Source of the DNA: Micromonosporaceae bacterium KJ-029
GTDB lineage: Bacteria; Actinomycetota; Actinomycetes; Mycobacteriales; Micromonosporaceae
DNA length: 64,000 nt
Assembly (NCBI GenBank): GCA_005402585.1
Contig: BIFP01000011.1
Span: forward strand, 87,623-151,622
Direction of reading: 5' to 3'
Part shown: positions 51,313 to 59,299 of the stretch, one piece after another
How the letters are laid out: every line of letters begins with the position of its first letter
Position numbering within the stretch: the stretch's first letter is position 1
Position numbers and translations under genes: made by a program
Notes under the pieces: model-generated
The model's input: the letters and a program-made list of their open reading frames with translations, nothing else
Database searches by the model: none
Told to the model about the DNA's origin: nothing

Positions 51313-51512
51313 CAGGCGGCTTCCTCCATGAGCGTGGCAATCGTTTCGTCGATGGCGGCGGCAGGGATGAGGCGACGGCTACCGACCTTGAAGGAGCGCA
51401 GCCGGCCGGAACGGATCAGGTCATAGACGAGCGAGCGGCCGATGCCGAGCGCTTGTGCGGCTTCCTCCACGCGCAGCGTGCGAGGAGTGATCGGGGTAGG
51501 GATGGTGTCCAA
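51312..51512 (-). CDS. xis: Excisionase (HTH_17, Xis-like)
   Basis: A 66-aa MerR-like small DNA-binding protein: LRVEEAAQALGIGRSLVYDL followed by IRSGRLRSFKVGSRRLIP. It directs the integrase to excision. It is translationally coupled to int (TGATG overlap) and lies 31 nt after repSA. Confidence 0.92.
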   Translation of the reverse strand: MDTIPTPITPRTLRVEEAAQALGIGRSLVYDLIRSGRLRSFKVGSRRLIPAAAIDETIATLMEEAA

Positions 51513-51543
51513 CGGTGGCCTTCCTCGTGCGGCGGGGCAGGGA

Positions 51544-53352
51544 TCAAGCGGCAGCCGGCGCGCTGGCCGGGGTGGTGCCGAGTTCGTGGGCGAGTTCTTC
51601 GCGGCCGGTGGTTCGTCGTTCTCTGGCCATGGCGGCGGCGGTGGCGGCGAGGAGGGCGTCTCCGGTGGTGTGCCAGCCGACGCCGGCGAAGGTGAGGGTG
51701 CCGACGATGAGCGGTGTGGTGTCGTCGAGGTGGTCGACGGCTCGGAGTGTGCCGGTGTGGTCGTCGGCCTGGTGGTGGTGTTCGTGCCGGCGGTAGCTCA
51801 CGCGGGTGTCGCGCAGGAGTTGGAAGGTCACCGAGTAGCGGCGGCCTTTGGTGAGGAAGTGGCCGCCGAAGCCGAGCATGTGCGCCCAGCGGCGTAGCCG
51901 CGCGTATGGGTTGTTCGTCGCGGGTTTCGTCGGTTCGGTGTCAAGGCTGGCTTGACGGATGGCGACGCAGACAGGGCATGCGGCGTAGCGGGTGTGGGTG
52001 CCGCAGTCGGGGCACTCCCACGCCGGGACGAAGCCGGGCCGGGGCCGGTGGTCGCGGGGCCGCTCGGACAGGGGCACGGGTGTGCGGGTAGGTCGGCCGA
52101 TGCGCCAGCAGGCGTCGATGAGGCGGGCGGTGTGGTCGCCGTCGGGGTCGGCGTAGTCCCCGATGGTGTCGGCGGTCAGGCGGGTGGAGGTGTGCCCGGT
52201 GGCCTCGGTGCTTTTGGTGGCGTACTTGGCAAGGTAACCAGCGACCAGGCCGTCAGTGACGTCACCCGTGCCGGTGGTGCTGATGGGTCGGAGGTCGAGG
52301 CCCTTGTCCGGATCGCCCCAGGCGATGGGCCACCCGTCGGCCCGGTCGGGGTGGGGCGGGGTGTGGAAGGTGATCTGTGCGGCGGCGTGGTGGAGCGCGT
52401 CGATGAGGTCGCCGGTGGTGAACCCGGGCGGGGGTGGGACGACGGCGGTGGGGTCGGTGGGGTCGACGCCGTCGAGGCGGGCGATGGCGTGGAAGTGCAC
52501 CGCTCCCCGCGCCTGAAGTTCGGCGACCTTGCCGGGTGACAACCGGATCGGCGGGACCTTGCGGGTTTTGCCGGCGGCGGTGGCGATCTCGACGCGGGGA
52601 ACACCTCGACGGCGGGCGAGTTTCGCGAGCCATCGTTCCGCGGCTTGCTTGGTGCGGTGCCACAGTTCGCCTGAGAACAGGTTCCAGACGACCTGGTGGT
52701 CGTGGTCGTAGCAGTCCAGGCACAGCGGCCGGCCGAGCACCGCGTCACCGGGTTCGTGTCGAGCCCAGCAGACGGCGGGCCGGCCGTGGGGGCAGAGGCC
52801 GGCGGCCGGGTCGGTGTTGCGGCGGGCGTGGCAGGGTTCGGCCCGGCAGTCGCAGCGCTTGCGACTCGCGCAGGTGTGCCGGCGAATGACCCGGGTGTGA
52901 ACGGTGCCGAAGGACGGTGCGGTGAAGGTGGCGAACACCGCCGGGTGCGCGGCGACCGTTTCCGGGACGCCTTTGCCGCCGACGAGGCCAGCGCGAAGCA
53001 GCTGGAAGGCGTCGCGTTGGTAGGTCTGTGCGCAGGACGGGCAGACGGTCGCGCGGCGGTTGCCGCAGGCGGTGTAGATCGCCGCGTCCGGCATGCCGTC
53101 GGTGTGCCGCTGGTCGAGAACCCGGCCCGTCGACTGTTCGACGGTGAGGAACTGGCCGGCGAGGCGAACGGGTCGGGTGCAGCCGGCGGCGGCGCGGACG
53201 TGCTCCAGCCAGCCGAAGTAGTCCGGGCTCGTTGCTCGTTCGAAGGCGGAGCCGGCGGCGGTGTAGTCGTAGACGGGTGGGGTGGTGTCGGCGTTCGAGC
53301 CCACACCCCGGGCCACAGCGGTCCGGGGTGTGAGGTCCAGCGTCGACGCCAT
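51544..53352 (-). CDS. repSA: RepSA-type rolling-circle replication initiator
   Basis: A 602-aa initiator. HUH motif: GAVHFHAIARLDG (His-Phe-His); the tyrosine region is VAGYLAKYATKS. The N-terminal half has several Cys pairs (CPSCAQ, CASRKRCDCRAEPC, CLDC) and the C-terminal part another zinc ribbon (CPDCGTHTRYAACPVC). It nicks the element's double-strand origin to start rolling-circle replication after excision. ATG 53352 shares one base with the preceding stop (TGATG), which decides it over a longer frame. At 602 aa it is longer than my recollection of pSAM2 RepSA (about 460). Confidence 0.9.
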   Translation of the reverse strand: MASTLDLTPRTAVARGVGSNADTTPPVYDYTAAGSAFERATSPDYFGWLEHVRAAAGCTRPVRLAGQFLTVEQSTGRVLDQRHTDGMPDAAIYTACGNRRATVCPSCAQTYQRDAFQLLRAGLVGGKGVPETVAAHPAVFATFTAPSFGTVHTRVIRRHTCASRKRCDCRAEPCHARRNTDPAAGLCPHGRPAVCWARHEPGDAVLGRPLCLDCYDHDHQVVWNLFSGELWHRTKQAAERWLAKLARRRGVPRVEIATAAGKTRKVPPIRLSPGKVAELQARGAVHFHAIARLDGVDPTDPTAVVPPPPGFTTGDLIDALHHAAAQITFHTPPHPDRADGWPIAWGDPDKGLDLRPISTTGTGDVTDGLVAGYLAKYATKSTEATGHTSTRLTADTIGDYADPDGDHTARLIDACWRIGRPTRTPVPLSERPRDHRPRPGFVPAWECPDCGTHTRYAACPVCVAIRQASLDTEPTKPATNNPYARLRRWAHMLGFGGHFLTKGRRYSVTFQLLRDTRVSYRRHEHHHQADDHTGTLRAVDHLDDTTPLIVGTLTFAGVGWHTTGDALLAATAAAMARERRTTGREELAHELGTTPASAPAAA

Positions 53353-53621
53353 CAGGCCGCATCCCCGAGGGTGTGGGGGCGGGTGGTGATGGTGCGTTCG
53401 GTGACGATGATCCGGCAGGCGCCGCACTGGCGCTTGGCCGGCTCATGCCGGTGACAGGCGATGGTGGCGGTGGTGTTGCCGCAGCGGATGGTGACCGGTG
53501 CCCGGCAGGGGCCGGCGGGGATGACGTCGATGACCGTGCGGCGGATGTCGAACGGGTGTGGTTCCGGCTGTGCCGGGCAGGTGTGGGTGACGTGCTCGAT
53601 GTCGACGAGGTAGATGGTCAT
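53352..53621 (-). CDS. Small Cys/His-rich AICE protein, hypothetical
   Basis: An 89-aa protein. The start MTIYLVDIEHVTHTCPAQP is followed by CRAPVTIRCG and HRHEPAKRQCGACRI, a likely zinc-binding arrangement. ATG 53621 overlaps the DUF2637 stop (ATGA) and its own stop shares a base with the repSA ATG, so it is made within the operon chain. Unknown function; proximity to repSA suggests a replication accessory role (inference). Confidence 0.72.
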   Translation of the reverse strand: MTIYLVDIEHVTHTCPAQPEPHPFDIRRTVIDVIPAGPCRAPVTIRCGNTTATIACHRHEPAKRQCGACRIIVTERTITTRPHTLGDAA

Positions 53622-54478
53622 CGGGCACCACCGACGGGGGTGCCGTTGACGGCCGTGGTGTGGCCGTTGATGGTGTGCAGCAGTTCCCGGGCGATGTCGG
53701 GGGTCACCGTCAGCAGGTCGGCCAGTTCGCTTGGCGTGATGGGTTGGCCGGTGCTCTGCTCGTGCCGGCCGATGACGAACCGGGCGGTGGGGATCAGGTG
53801 TGCCGGCACCTCGGGCCGGACGATCGGGACCGGCGTGATGGGTGCCTCGATGACGGCCGGAGCGGGGGCCGGCGGGATGTCGACGACCGGCGAGGGCGCC
53901 GGGGCGGGGTCGACGGCTGGGGCGGGTGCCGGCGGCGTGTGGTCTGCCGGCACGGTGGTCGGGGTGGGTTCGGTGGTCTGCTGGTCTTTGGCCGCGAGGT
54001 CGCGGGCAACGGTGAGCAGGGCGGAGGCTTCGGCTTCGATGGCGGCGAAGTCGGGTCGGATGCGTCCGGCGACGAGTTCGACGCCGATGACGAGGACGAC
54101 GACCAGGGCGAAGACCAGCCGCAGCCCGAGGCTGCCGGGGCTGGCGAAGTTGATGGTGGCCGACAGGAGTGCGGCGGCGGCGAAGACGACCAGGGCACCA
54201 CGTTTCGCGTCCCGGGCGATGCCGGAGGTGCGGACGACGGTGAGCATGGACACCATGGCGGCGTCGAAGATCAGCGGCACCAGGTAGGCGAAGTAGCCGG
54301 CGTTCTGGGTCCACAGGTAGTGGGCCTGGTGCAGGTAGCTGGTGGCGAGGGCGCCGAGGAGAACGAACCGGTTGTATCGCTTGATCGACGCGATTGCCTT
54401 GAGCATGGCGGGTACGGCGTTGCGGGCGTATTCGGCGGCGAACTGCTCGGTGACAGTGCCGGGTTCAGTGGTCGCCAT
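53618..54478 (-). CDS. DUF2637 membrane protein (Spd-like)
   Basis: A 286-aa protein. Residues about 20-140 contain four hydrophobic helices (FVLLGALATSYLHQAHYLW, YLVPLIFDAAMVSMLTVV, GALVVFAAAALLSATINF, LVFALVVVLVIGVELVAG), typical of DUF2637 proteins in actinomycete plasmids and AICEs. A Pro/Ala-rich linker of about 60 residues leads to a C-terminal helical module (GQPITPSELADLLTVTPDIA). It probably assists spread or transfer in the membrane. It overlaps its downstream neighbour by 4 nt and its upstream neighbour by 14 nt. Confidence 0.85.
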   Translation of the reverse strand: MATTEPGTVTEQFAAEYARNAVPAMLKAIASIKRYNRFVLLGALATSYLHQAHYLWTQNAGYFAYLVPLIFDAAMVSMLTVVRTSGIARDAKRGALVVFAAAALLSATINFASPGSLGLRLVFALVVVLVIGVELVAGRIRPDFAAIEAEASALLTVARDLAAKDQQTTEPTPTTVPADHTPPAPAPAVDPAPAPSPVVDIPPAPAPAVIEAPITPVPIVRPEVPAHLIPTARFVIGRHEQSTGQPITPSELADLLTVTPDIARELLHTINGHTTAVNGTPVGGAR

Positions 54479-54755
54479 GAGGGATCACCTCCGGGAGGGT
54501 GTCGGTGGGGATGAGGTCGACCACGCCGGAGCAGTGGGCGCACATGATCGGCGCCAGGCCGACCGTGGCAAGCTGCTCGCGGAGACAGGGCAGGCAGGTG
54601 AAGTCAGCCGGGAAGAGTCCTTCGCCTTCGCAGAGTTGGCAGCGGCCGAGGCAGACGGGGCAGGGGACGTAGACGGGGCCGAGGATGTCGTGAACACCGG
54701 CGGGGGTGTTCTGCTCGATGCACCACCGGCACGAGTCGGCCAGGTTGAAGCTCAC
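54465..54755 (-). CDS. Zinc-ribbon AICE protein, hypothetical
   Basis: A 96-aa protein with four CxxC units: CRWC, CPVCLGRCQLC, CLPC and CAHC, so it should bind two or more zinc ions. GTG 54755 is preferred because it follows GGGAG and overlaps the previous stop (GTGA). Unknown role; similar Cys-rich proteins accompany Rep genes in AICEs. Confidence 0.75.
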   Translation of the reverse strand: MSFNLADSCRWCIEQNTPAGVHDILGPVYVPCPVCLGRCQLCEGEGLFPADFTCLPCLREQLATVGLAPIMCAHCSGVVDLIPTDTLPEVIPHGDH

Positions 54756-55132
54756 GAGGGGCTCCCTTCGTGGCAGTCGAGGCATTCGCCGTAGCGGCGG
54801 GGGATGTAGTAGGGCTTCACCTCGCCGCAGACGCGGCAGGTCCGCCGAGCCAGCAACGCCTTAGCGATGGCTTCCCGCTGGGCGGGGGTGGCGGTGCGCT
54901 TGGGCTTGGCCCAGTCGAGGCGGTAGAGGTAGGCGATGCGCTTTCCGCGTCGCCAGAGGATCTGGGCGACCGGGTCGTTGCCGCCGGGACGCAGGCCGGC
55001 GGCGCGCAGTTGCCGGCGGGTGGCCAGTCCGGTGGGGGCCATGCGGTAGGGGAAGGTGGGGAACCCGTGGCGGGTGCCGAGCGGGTCGTAGAAGCGGACC
55101 CGTAGGCCGATGTGGTCAGCGAAGTCGGTCAT
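54752..55132 (-). CDS. RRQRL-motif zinc-binding protein
   Basis: A 126-aa protein. It carries LATRRQLRAAGLRPGG, the motif that names this AICE/plasmid family (RRQRL; the second Arg-Leu step differs here), AYLYRLDWAKPKR, and a C-terminal CRVCG ... CLDC zinc finger. Start and stop overlap neighbours by ATGA on both sides. Function unknown. Confidence 0.83.
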   Translation of the reverse strand: MTDFADHIGLRVRFYDPLGTRHGFPTFPYRMAPTGLATRRQLRAAGLRPGGNDPVAQILWRRGKRIAYLYRLDWAKPKRTATPAQREAIAKALLARRTCRVCGEVKPYYIPRRYGECLDCHEGSPS

Positions 55133-55428
55133 GGCCGATCTCCCCAGCGCTGCTGGGCGGCCTGCCGGGAGATACCGAGCCGGGAACCGATCTCGGCCCA
55201 GGAGTAGCCAAACTGGCGGAGTCCAATCACGGCGTCGGTAATGGCCGTGTCGATGTCGGCGGACAGGGCGACGAGGTCGCGGAGGGCTTCGACGTCTCCG
55301 GTGGCGACGCGGCGGCCGTGGGCGCGGATGATGCGTCGGGCGAACGCGGCAAACTGCGTGTTCTCGACGACATCCCGCCGCTTCTGTCGCGGGACGCGGG
55401 GCGTCAAGGTGCGCTTGACGGTGTTCAT
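55129..55428 (-). CDS. Small HTH protein (sigma-70 region 4-like)
   Basis: A 99-aa protein. After a basic N-terminus (MNTVKRTLTPRVPRQKRRDV) and a helical middle, the C-terminus is a helix-turn-helix: FGYSWAEIGSRLGISRQAAQ. It probably binds DNA. ATG 55428 overlaps the stop of the preceding gene (ATGA). Confidence 0.78.
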   Translation of the reverse strand: MNTVKRTLTPRVPRQKRRDVVENTQFAAFARRIIRAHGRRVATGDVEALRDLVALSADIDTAITDAVIGLRQFGYSWAEIGSRLGISRQAAQQRWGDRP

Positions 55429-55871
55429 CGCTGGTCGCCTCCCTGGGTGTGGAGGCGGTCCCACTCGTCGGCGGCGGCGTCGAGGGCGGTGGTGACCTGC
55501 TCGGCGGTGCGGCCGGGGCGGTCGTTCCAGTCGCCCGTGCTGTAGGGCAAGGAAGGGTCGCGGCTGTCGTTCCAGTCGCCGCTGTCGAGGTTGATGTGGC
55601 CGTGGTCGTGGAGGTGGTTGCCGAGGTACTCGACGGCCTTGTTGCAGTCGCGGACGTGCGGGCCTTCGATCTCGGGGCAGTCGGTCACGACGCCGTGGGC
55701 GGCCATGCCGATAGCGCCGATGGCGCAGGCAGGTGGGAACGGGTTGTCCTCGGTGGTGGCGTAGTAGGCGCCCTGGGTCCAGCCGTGCTGGCGTAGGTAG
55801 AGGGCGGCCATCCGCAGCCGGTCGGCCAGCGTGACCTGTAGGTCGGTGGGTGGGTTGTGGGTAGCCTTCAT
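55425..55871 (-). CDS. DUF6197-type protein
   Basis: A 148-aa protein common in actinophages and AICEs. The core is LYLRQHGWTQGAYYATTEDN, PPACAIGAIGMAAHG, and a C-terminal tail with WNDRPGRTAEQVTTALDAAA. ATG 55871 (MKATHNPP) is preferred over GTG 55880, which lies too close to GGAAGGA. Unknown function. Confidence 0.75.
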   Translation of the reverse strand: MKATHNPPTDLQVTLADRLRMAALYLRQHGWTQGAYYATTEDNPFPPACAIGAIGMAAHGVVTDCPEIEGPHVRDCNKAVEYLGNHLHDHGHINLDSGDWNDSRDPSLPYSTGDWNDRPGRTAEQVTTALDAAADEWDRLHTQGGDQR

Positions 55872-55959
55872 GGCAACCACGTCCTTCCGGTAAGGGCTGT
55901 TGGCGGAGGTCGGCAGGACCAGCTCTGCTGGCAGGCGGTGACCTGGTCCTGTCGACCGA

Positions 55960-56166
55960 TTAGGAGCGGAGCCGCAGGTAGCGGCGGTGGCGGGTGTCGT
56001 CCCCGCCCATCTGGTGCGGGGCGGAGACGTAGACGAGCCGGCCCGTGGCGCGGGCGGCGTGGATCATCACGGCCAGGTCCTCAGGACTGCCGACGACCCA
56101 CATCTCGGTGTACTGGTTGGCCCGCTGGTTGCTGGCCTTGGCGTAGGTGCGTTCGCGGGTGGTCAT
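55960..56166 (-). CDS. Small AICE protein, hypothetical
   Basis: A 68-aa protein (MTTRERTYAKASNQRANQY, then MWVVGSPEDLAVMIHAAR and GRLVYVSAP). Its ATG overlaps the stop of the FtsK-like gene (ATGA), which supports it as a real coupled gene. Unknown function; its middle reads like a small alpha/beta fold. Confidence 0.65.
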   Translation of the reverse strand: MTTRERTYAKASNQRANQYTEMWVVGSPEDLAVMIHAARATGRLVYVSAPHQMGGDDTRHRRYLRLRS

Positions 56167-57026
56167 GCCGCCATCCCCCAATCAGCGGGAGAGCTGGGCG
56201 GGGTGGTGATGGTGCCGGGTCGGCGGATCCAGGCGGCGTAGTCGGCGATGCCGGCGATCTGGGCGTCCGAGAGGTAGGCGACCTTGATGCGGCGGGGAAC
56301 GCCGCCTTCGGCGATGAGGTAGGCGGCGCCTTGGTTGGTGGGGGCGATGTCGGTGGCGGAGTAGCCCTGTTCGGCCCATCCGTGGCCGAGGACGATGTTT
56401 GAGCTGTTCGAGGTGGTGCACCGGAACGCGGCCCGGTAACCGAACAGGTCCCGCAGCGAGGTGGGGATGATGTCGAACGACGGCCGCTGGGTGGCGGCGA
56501 CGACGGGGATGCCGGCGGCGCGGCCACGGGCGACGAGGTCCCGCAGGAGGGCGACGAACTCTTCCTGTTCCTGCTTGCTGCCGACGGTGGCGGAGTAGAA
56601 GGCGATTTCGTCGACCAGGACCGTGATGACCGACAGGCCGTCGGCGGCGGTGACCTTGCGGCGGTTGTGGGCGCGGAGCCAGGCGTAGCGGTTGTTCATC
56701 ACCAGCTGGAGTCGCCGCAGGACGTCGAGGGCGGCGGTGATGTCGGGGCCGATGAACGCGTCGGCGGAGTCTTCCCACTGGCCGAGTTCGACGAGCTTGC
56801 CGTCCAGGAGGACCAAGCGGCTGTCGACGGAGAGGGCGGCGTGGGCGGCGATGCAGTTGAGCAGGCCGGATTTACCTCCGCCGGGTTCGCCGCCGGCGAG
56901 GAGGTTGCGGTAGGCGAGGGTGATGTAGACGGGCTGGCCGAACTCGTCGATGCCGATGAAGATCGGGTCGAACATCGACAGGCCAGGACCCACCGGCACC
57001 GGAGCCGGCTCAGTCACGATGGACAT
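56163..57026 (-). CDS. FtsK/SpoIIIE-type DNA translocase (TraSA/TraB-like)
   Basis: A 287-aa P-loop ATPase. Walker A is LAGGEPGGGKSGLLNCIA, Walker B VITVLVDEIAFY, sensor-like GIPVVAATQRPS. In AICEs this protein alone moves double-stranded DNA between mycelia; pSAM2 TraSA is of similar short length. It has no membrane segments of its own, so the two neighbouring membrane proteins are candidate anchors. ATG 57026 follows GGAGGGCATCCC. Confidence 0.88.
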   Translation of the reverse strand: MSIVTEPAPVPVGPGLSMFDPIFIGIDEFGQPVYITLAYRNLLAGGEPGGGKSGLLNCIAAHAALSVDSRLVLLDGKLVELGQWEDSADAFIGPDITAALDVLRRLQLVMNNRYAWLRAHNRRKVTAADGLSVITVLVDEIAFYSATVGSKQEQEEFVALLRDLVARGRAAGIPVVAATQRPSFDIIPTSLRDLFGYRAAFRCTTSNSSNIVLGHGWAEQGYSATDIAPTNQGAAYLIAEGGVPRRIKVAYLSDAQIAGIADYAAWIRRPGTITTPPSSPADWGMAA

Positions 57027-57111
57027 GGGATGCCCTCCTTGGGCGTTGGTGGGCGCGAGAAGCCACACGAGCGAGCCGCGATGGCTCCCCGCGTCCCGGG
57101 TCGGGTGAGGG

Positions 57112-58056
57112 TTAGATCCAGTCGGAAACGTCGTCCTCGGCGGTGGAGGACGAAGCCGCGGGCTTGCTGCCGTTGGCCGTACTGGTGGCGGCCGGCTTGC
57201 GGTCGGTCGTGCCGCCCTGCTTGGGCAGGGTGATGGTGGGGGCCTGCACGTCGGGCAGGTCCAGAGCGGTGGGCACCTCCTGGGGTGCCTGCTCGACGGT
57301 GGGGGTGTCCGGGTCGATCACGTCGACCAGCGGTGAACCGACGTTGGCGGTCAGCACCTCACGGCGCTTGATGTCGAACCGCACATACGCGGCGTTGCCG
57401 TCCGATGCCCGTTCGATGAGCACGGTGGAGGCGTGGCAGGTCACGGCGATCTTGTCCAACCGTGCTTCCAGGTCCTTGACCGACAGGCCGGGTCGCAGGT
57501 AGACCCACACTCGTTCACCGACCGGGGTCGGGGTGGCCCACAGGATCAGGGGCAGGCTGCCGGACTGGTTGGCGATGATGAACTGCGCGAAGCAGACCCG
57601 CAGCCGATGCCTGACGACCAGGCACCACGCCCACGCCATGATCTGATGCCGGATGACCGGGACAGCGGCCGGCACGCCGACGACCAGGGCGACGACGAGC
57701 AGGGTCACCAGGGTCGGGGTGTGGGAGGCGAGCTGAACCCAGCCGACCAGGAGCAGGCCGGCGAGGCCGATTTCCGGGGTCCACCACCACAGCAGCCGGA
57801 TCACCGGCCAGATACGGACCAGCACCCACACGATGCCGCCCAGCGGGACGCCGACGCCGACGCCGACGAACAGGGCAAGGATCGGGTGCATGTAGGAAGC
57901 GGCCACCACGGCCGCGAGTAGGCCGGCGATGACCGCCGTCAGTACGAACGCCATTCGGGCGTTACGAGCCCAGGAACGGTGAACACGGGCCTCGATGACC
58001 GTCACCGTGCCGGTTGACTTCCCGCCGAAGGGGCGGCGAGGGCTAGACTTGGACAT
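57112..58056 (-). CDS. AICE membrane protein upstream of the translocase
   Basis: A 314-aa protein. The basic N-terminus (MSKSSPRRPFGGKSTGTV) is followed by hydrophobic helices around residues 35-130 (AFVLTAVIAGLLAAVVAAS, ALFVGVGVGVPLGGIVWVL, IGLAGLLLVGWVQLA, TLVTLLVVALVVGVPAAVPV), a soluble domain (LRPGLSVKDLEARLDKIAV, STVLIERASDGNAAYVRFD), and a disordered Pro/Ser tail ending DDVSDWI. It is co-directional with the translocase and is a likely membrane partner in transfer. Its leader contains one copy of a repeated element (58087-58140). Confidence 0.78.
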   Translation of the reverse strand: MSKSSPRRPFGGKSTGTVTVIEARVHRSWARNARMAFVLTAVIAGLLAAVVAASYMHPILALFVGVGVGVPLGGIVWVLVRIWPVIRLLWWWTPEIGLAGLLLVGWVQLASHTPTLVTLLVVALVVGVPAAVPVIRHQIMAWAWCLVVRHRLRVCFAQFIIANQSGSLPLILWATPTPVGERVWVYLRPGLSVKDLEARLDKIAVTCHASTVLIERASDGNAAYVRFDIKRREVLTANVGSPLVDVIDPDTPTVEQAPQEVPTALDLPDVQAPTITLPKQGGTTDRKPAATSTANGSKPAASSSTAEDDVSDWI

Positions 58057-58086
58057 GACACGTCCTCCCAAGTGATTGGGGTGGAT

Positions 58087-58140
58087 GGGTTGGAGAGCCC
58101 GGGGTCGGCAGGTGTAGGAGCCAGTACCGGCCCCGCGCTC
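58087..58140 (-). repeat. Repeated leader element, copy 1
   Basis: On the minus strand it reads TACTGGCTCCTACA (58126-58113) flanked by GGCCGG and CCTGCCGACCCC, ending with CTCCAACCC. About 54 bp match copy 2 (58604-58658). It sits 31 nt upstream of the membrane protein start. Shared promoter, operator or RNA leader are all possible. Confidence 0.75.
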
Positions 58141-58144
58141 GATT

Positions 58145-58573
58145 TCAGAGACAGGCGATGAACAGAGACGACAGCCACAGGCACGCGGCGTGCAGGGACT
58201 GATCGGCCAGGTACATCCCGCAGATCGGGGCCTGGCGGTCAGCGAAGTCACCGCTTCCGGTGTGGGTCAGCAGCCACCGCACCGGCCAGCGCCGATCGAG
58301 AATCGCGTGGCTGATCGCGGAGAAGCCCAACCCGGCAGCGAGACCGAGGGCAGTGACGGGCAGGTCCAGTGCGGCGATGGTGATAGCCAGCATGACCACC
58401 ACCACGAGGTGATAGGCCAGCACGTGGCCCAGCAGGTGACGCCAGCCGTGCCAGCCCGGCGCGGCCTTGTGCGCGGCCTGCTTGTCGGACTGGCCGAACA
58501 CGTGATCGGCCACCTGGTGGCCGGCGTAGAAAGTCGCCGCGACAACGGCGAACACGACAGCGGAAACGAGCAC
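58145..58573 (-). CDS. DUF3307 membrane protein
   Basis: A 142-aa protein with about four hydrophobic helices. The DUF3307 pattern is visible: FYAGHQVADHVFGQSDKQA, WRHLLGHVLAYHLVV and SAISHAILDRRWPVRWLL, rich in His. Start GTG 58573 lies 8 nt after GGGGAG; GTG 58582 is an alternative. The leader carries copies 2 and 3 of the repeated element. Role in the AICE is unknown. Confidence 0.78.
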   Translation of the reverse strand: MLVSAVVFAVVAATFYAGHQVADHVFGQSDKQAAHKAAPGWHGWRHLLGHVLAYHLVVVVMLAITIAALDLPVTALGLAAGLGFSAISHAILDRRWPVRWLLTHTGSGDFADRQAPICGMYLADQSLHAACLWLSSLFIACL

Positions 58574-58603
58574 GACAACCACTCCCCACGACTGAGGGCG
58601 AAC

Positions 58604-58713
58604 GGGTTGGAGGGCAGGCGGGGCCGGCAGGTGTAGGAGCCAGTACCGACCCCGCGCCACAACTTCGATACGGCAACCACGGGTTGCCAGGGCCGGGAAT
58701 GTAGGAGCCAGTA
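58604..58713 (-). repeat. Repeated leader element, copies 2 and 3
   Basis: Copy 2 (58604-58658) matches copy 1 over about 54 bp with few changes. A third, shorter copy keeps the core TACTGGCTCCTACA (58713-58700) 68 bp further upstream. Together they precede the DUF3307 gene. Confidence 0.75.
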
Positions 58714-58803
58714 ACACTCCCGGACCGAGGTGGATCAGGTCAGCGGACCGCAGGCCGCTTCAGGAGACACCGCAGGCTTCACACAGCACGATGTGCGAAG
58801 GAC

Positions 58804-59121
58804 TTACTTGGCCGAGGTGCCAGCCTTCGGCTTCAGCGAGATCGCACGGAACGCGACGCCGTTACGCCCGTTGGTCGCCCACGGGATGGCCTCCAACTGC
58901 TCGACCTCGATGAGCTGCCCCACCATCACGCTCGGCTTCTCACCCGCCGTGGTGATGGTGATGACCTCACCGCCGTTCTCGTCGAGAACGAAGACCTGGG
59001 TGGACCACATGAGCCGGCCCGTTCCCTTCTCCGACCGCTGATTGCCGTTCTGGTCGTTCTTCGGCTCCGGGTCCTTCGACACCGTCACCTGCTTCGCCTT
59101 GGTGTCCGCGTACAGCTTCAC
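58804..59121 (-). CDS. SCO3933-family regulatory protein
   Basis: A 105-aa protein (SKDPEPKNDQNGNQRSEKGT, RLMWSTQVFVLDENGGEVIT, QLIEVEQLEAIPWATNGRNG, VAFRAISLKP). This family sits at the head of the transfer operon in Streptomyces AICEs and is thought to regulate them. It is the first gene of the leftward operon and divergent from the XRE gene; the leader has GGAGGTCTGTAGTG upstream of ATG 59121. Confidence 0.85.
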   Translation of the reverse strand: MKLYADTKAKQVTVSKDPEPKNDQNGNQRSEKGTGRLMWSTQVFVLDENGGEVITITTAGEKPSVMVGQLIEVEQLEAIPWATNGRNGVAFRAISLKPKAGTSAK

Positions 59122-59235
59122 TACAGACCTCCTGTGTCTTGGCCAGTTGTTGAGCTTGTCCCCGGTGGACTCTTGCTCGTGGCCTCTCTGGACAAGAGAC
59201 TCCCCGATTCCAGGAGACAGCCCATCCGATGGGCT

Positions 59236-59284
59236 GGACGACTAAAGGACGTCTTGGCTAGCATGGATGCGTCCCTAGTCGTCC
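59236..59284. promoter_or_regulatory. Inverted repeat at the XRE gene promoter
   Basis: GGACGACTA (59236-59244) and TAGTCGTCC (59276-59284) are perfect arms around 31 nt; pairing extends to GGACG/CGTCC with small gaps. It lies just upstream of the GAGGAGGG of the XRE gene in the 178-bp divergent control region, which also holds a CTTGTCC/GGACAAG pair near 59157-59206. Likely operator for the element's own regulator. Confidence 0.6.
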
Positions 59285-59299
59285 CTTGAGGAGGGTCCG

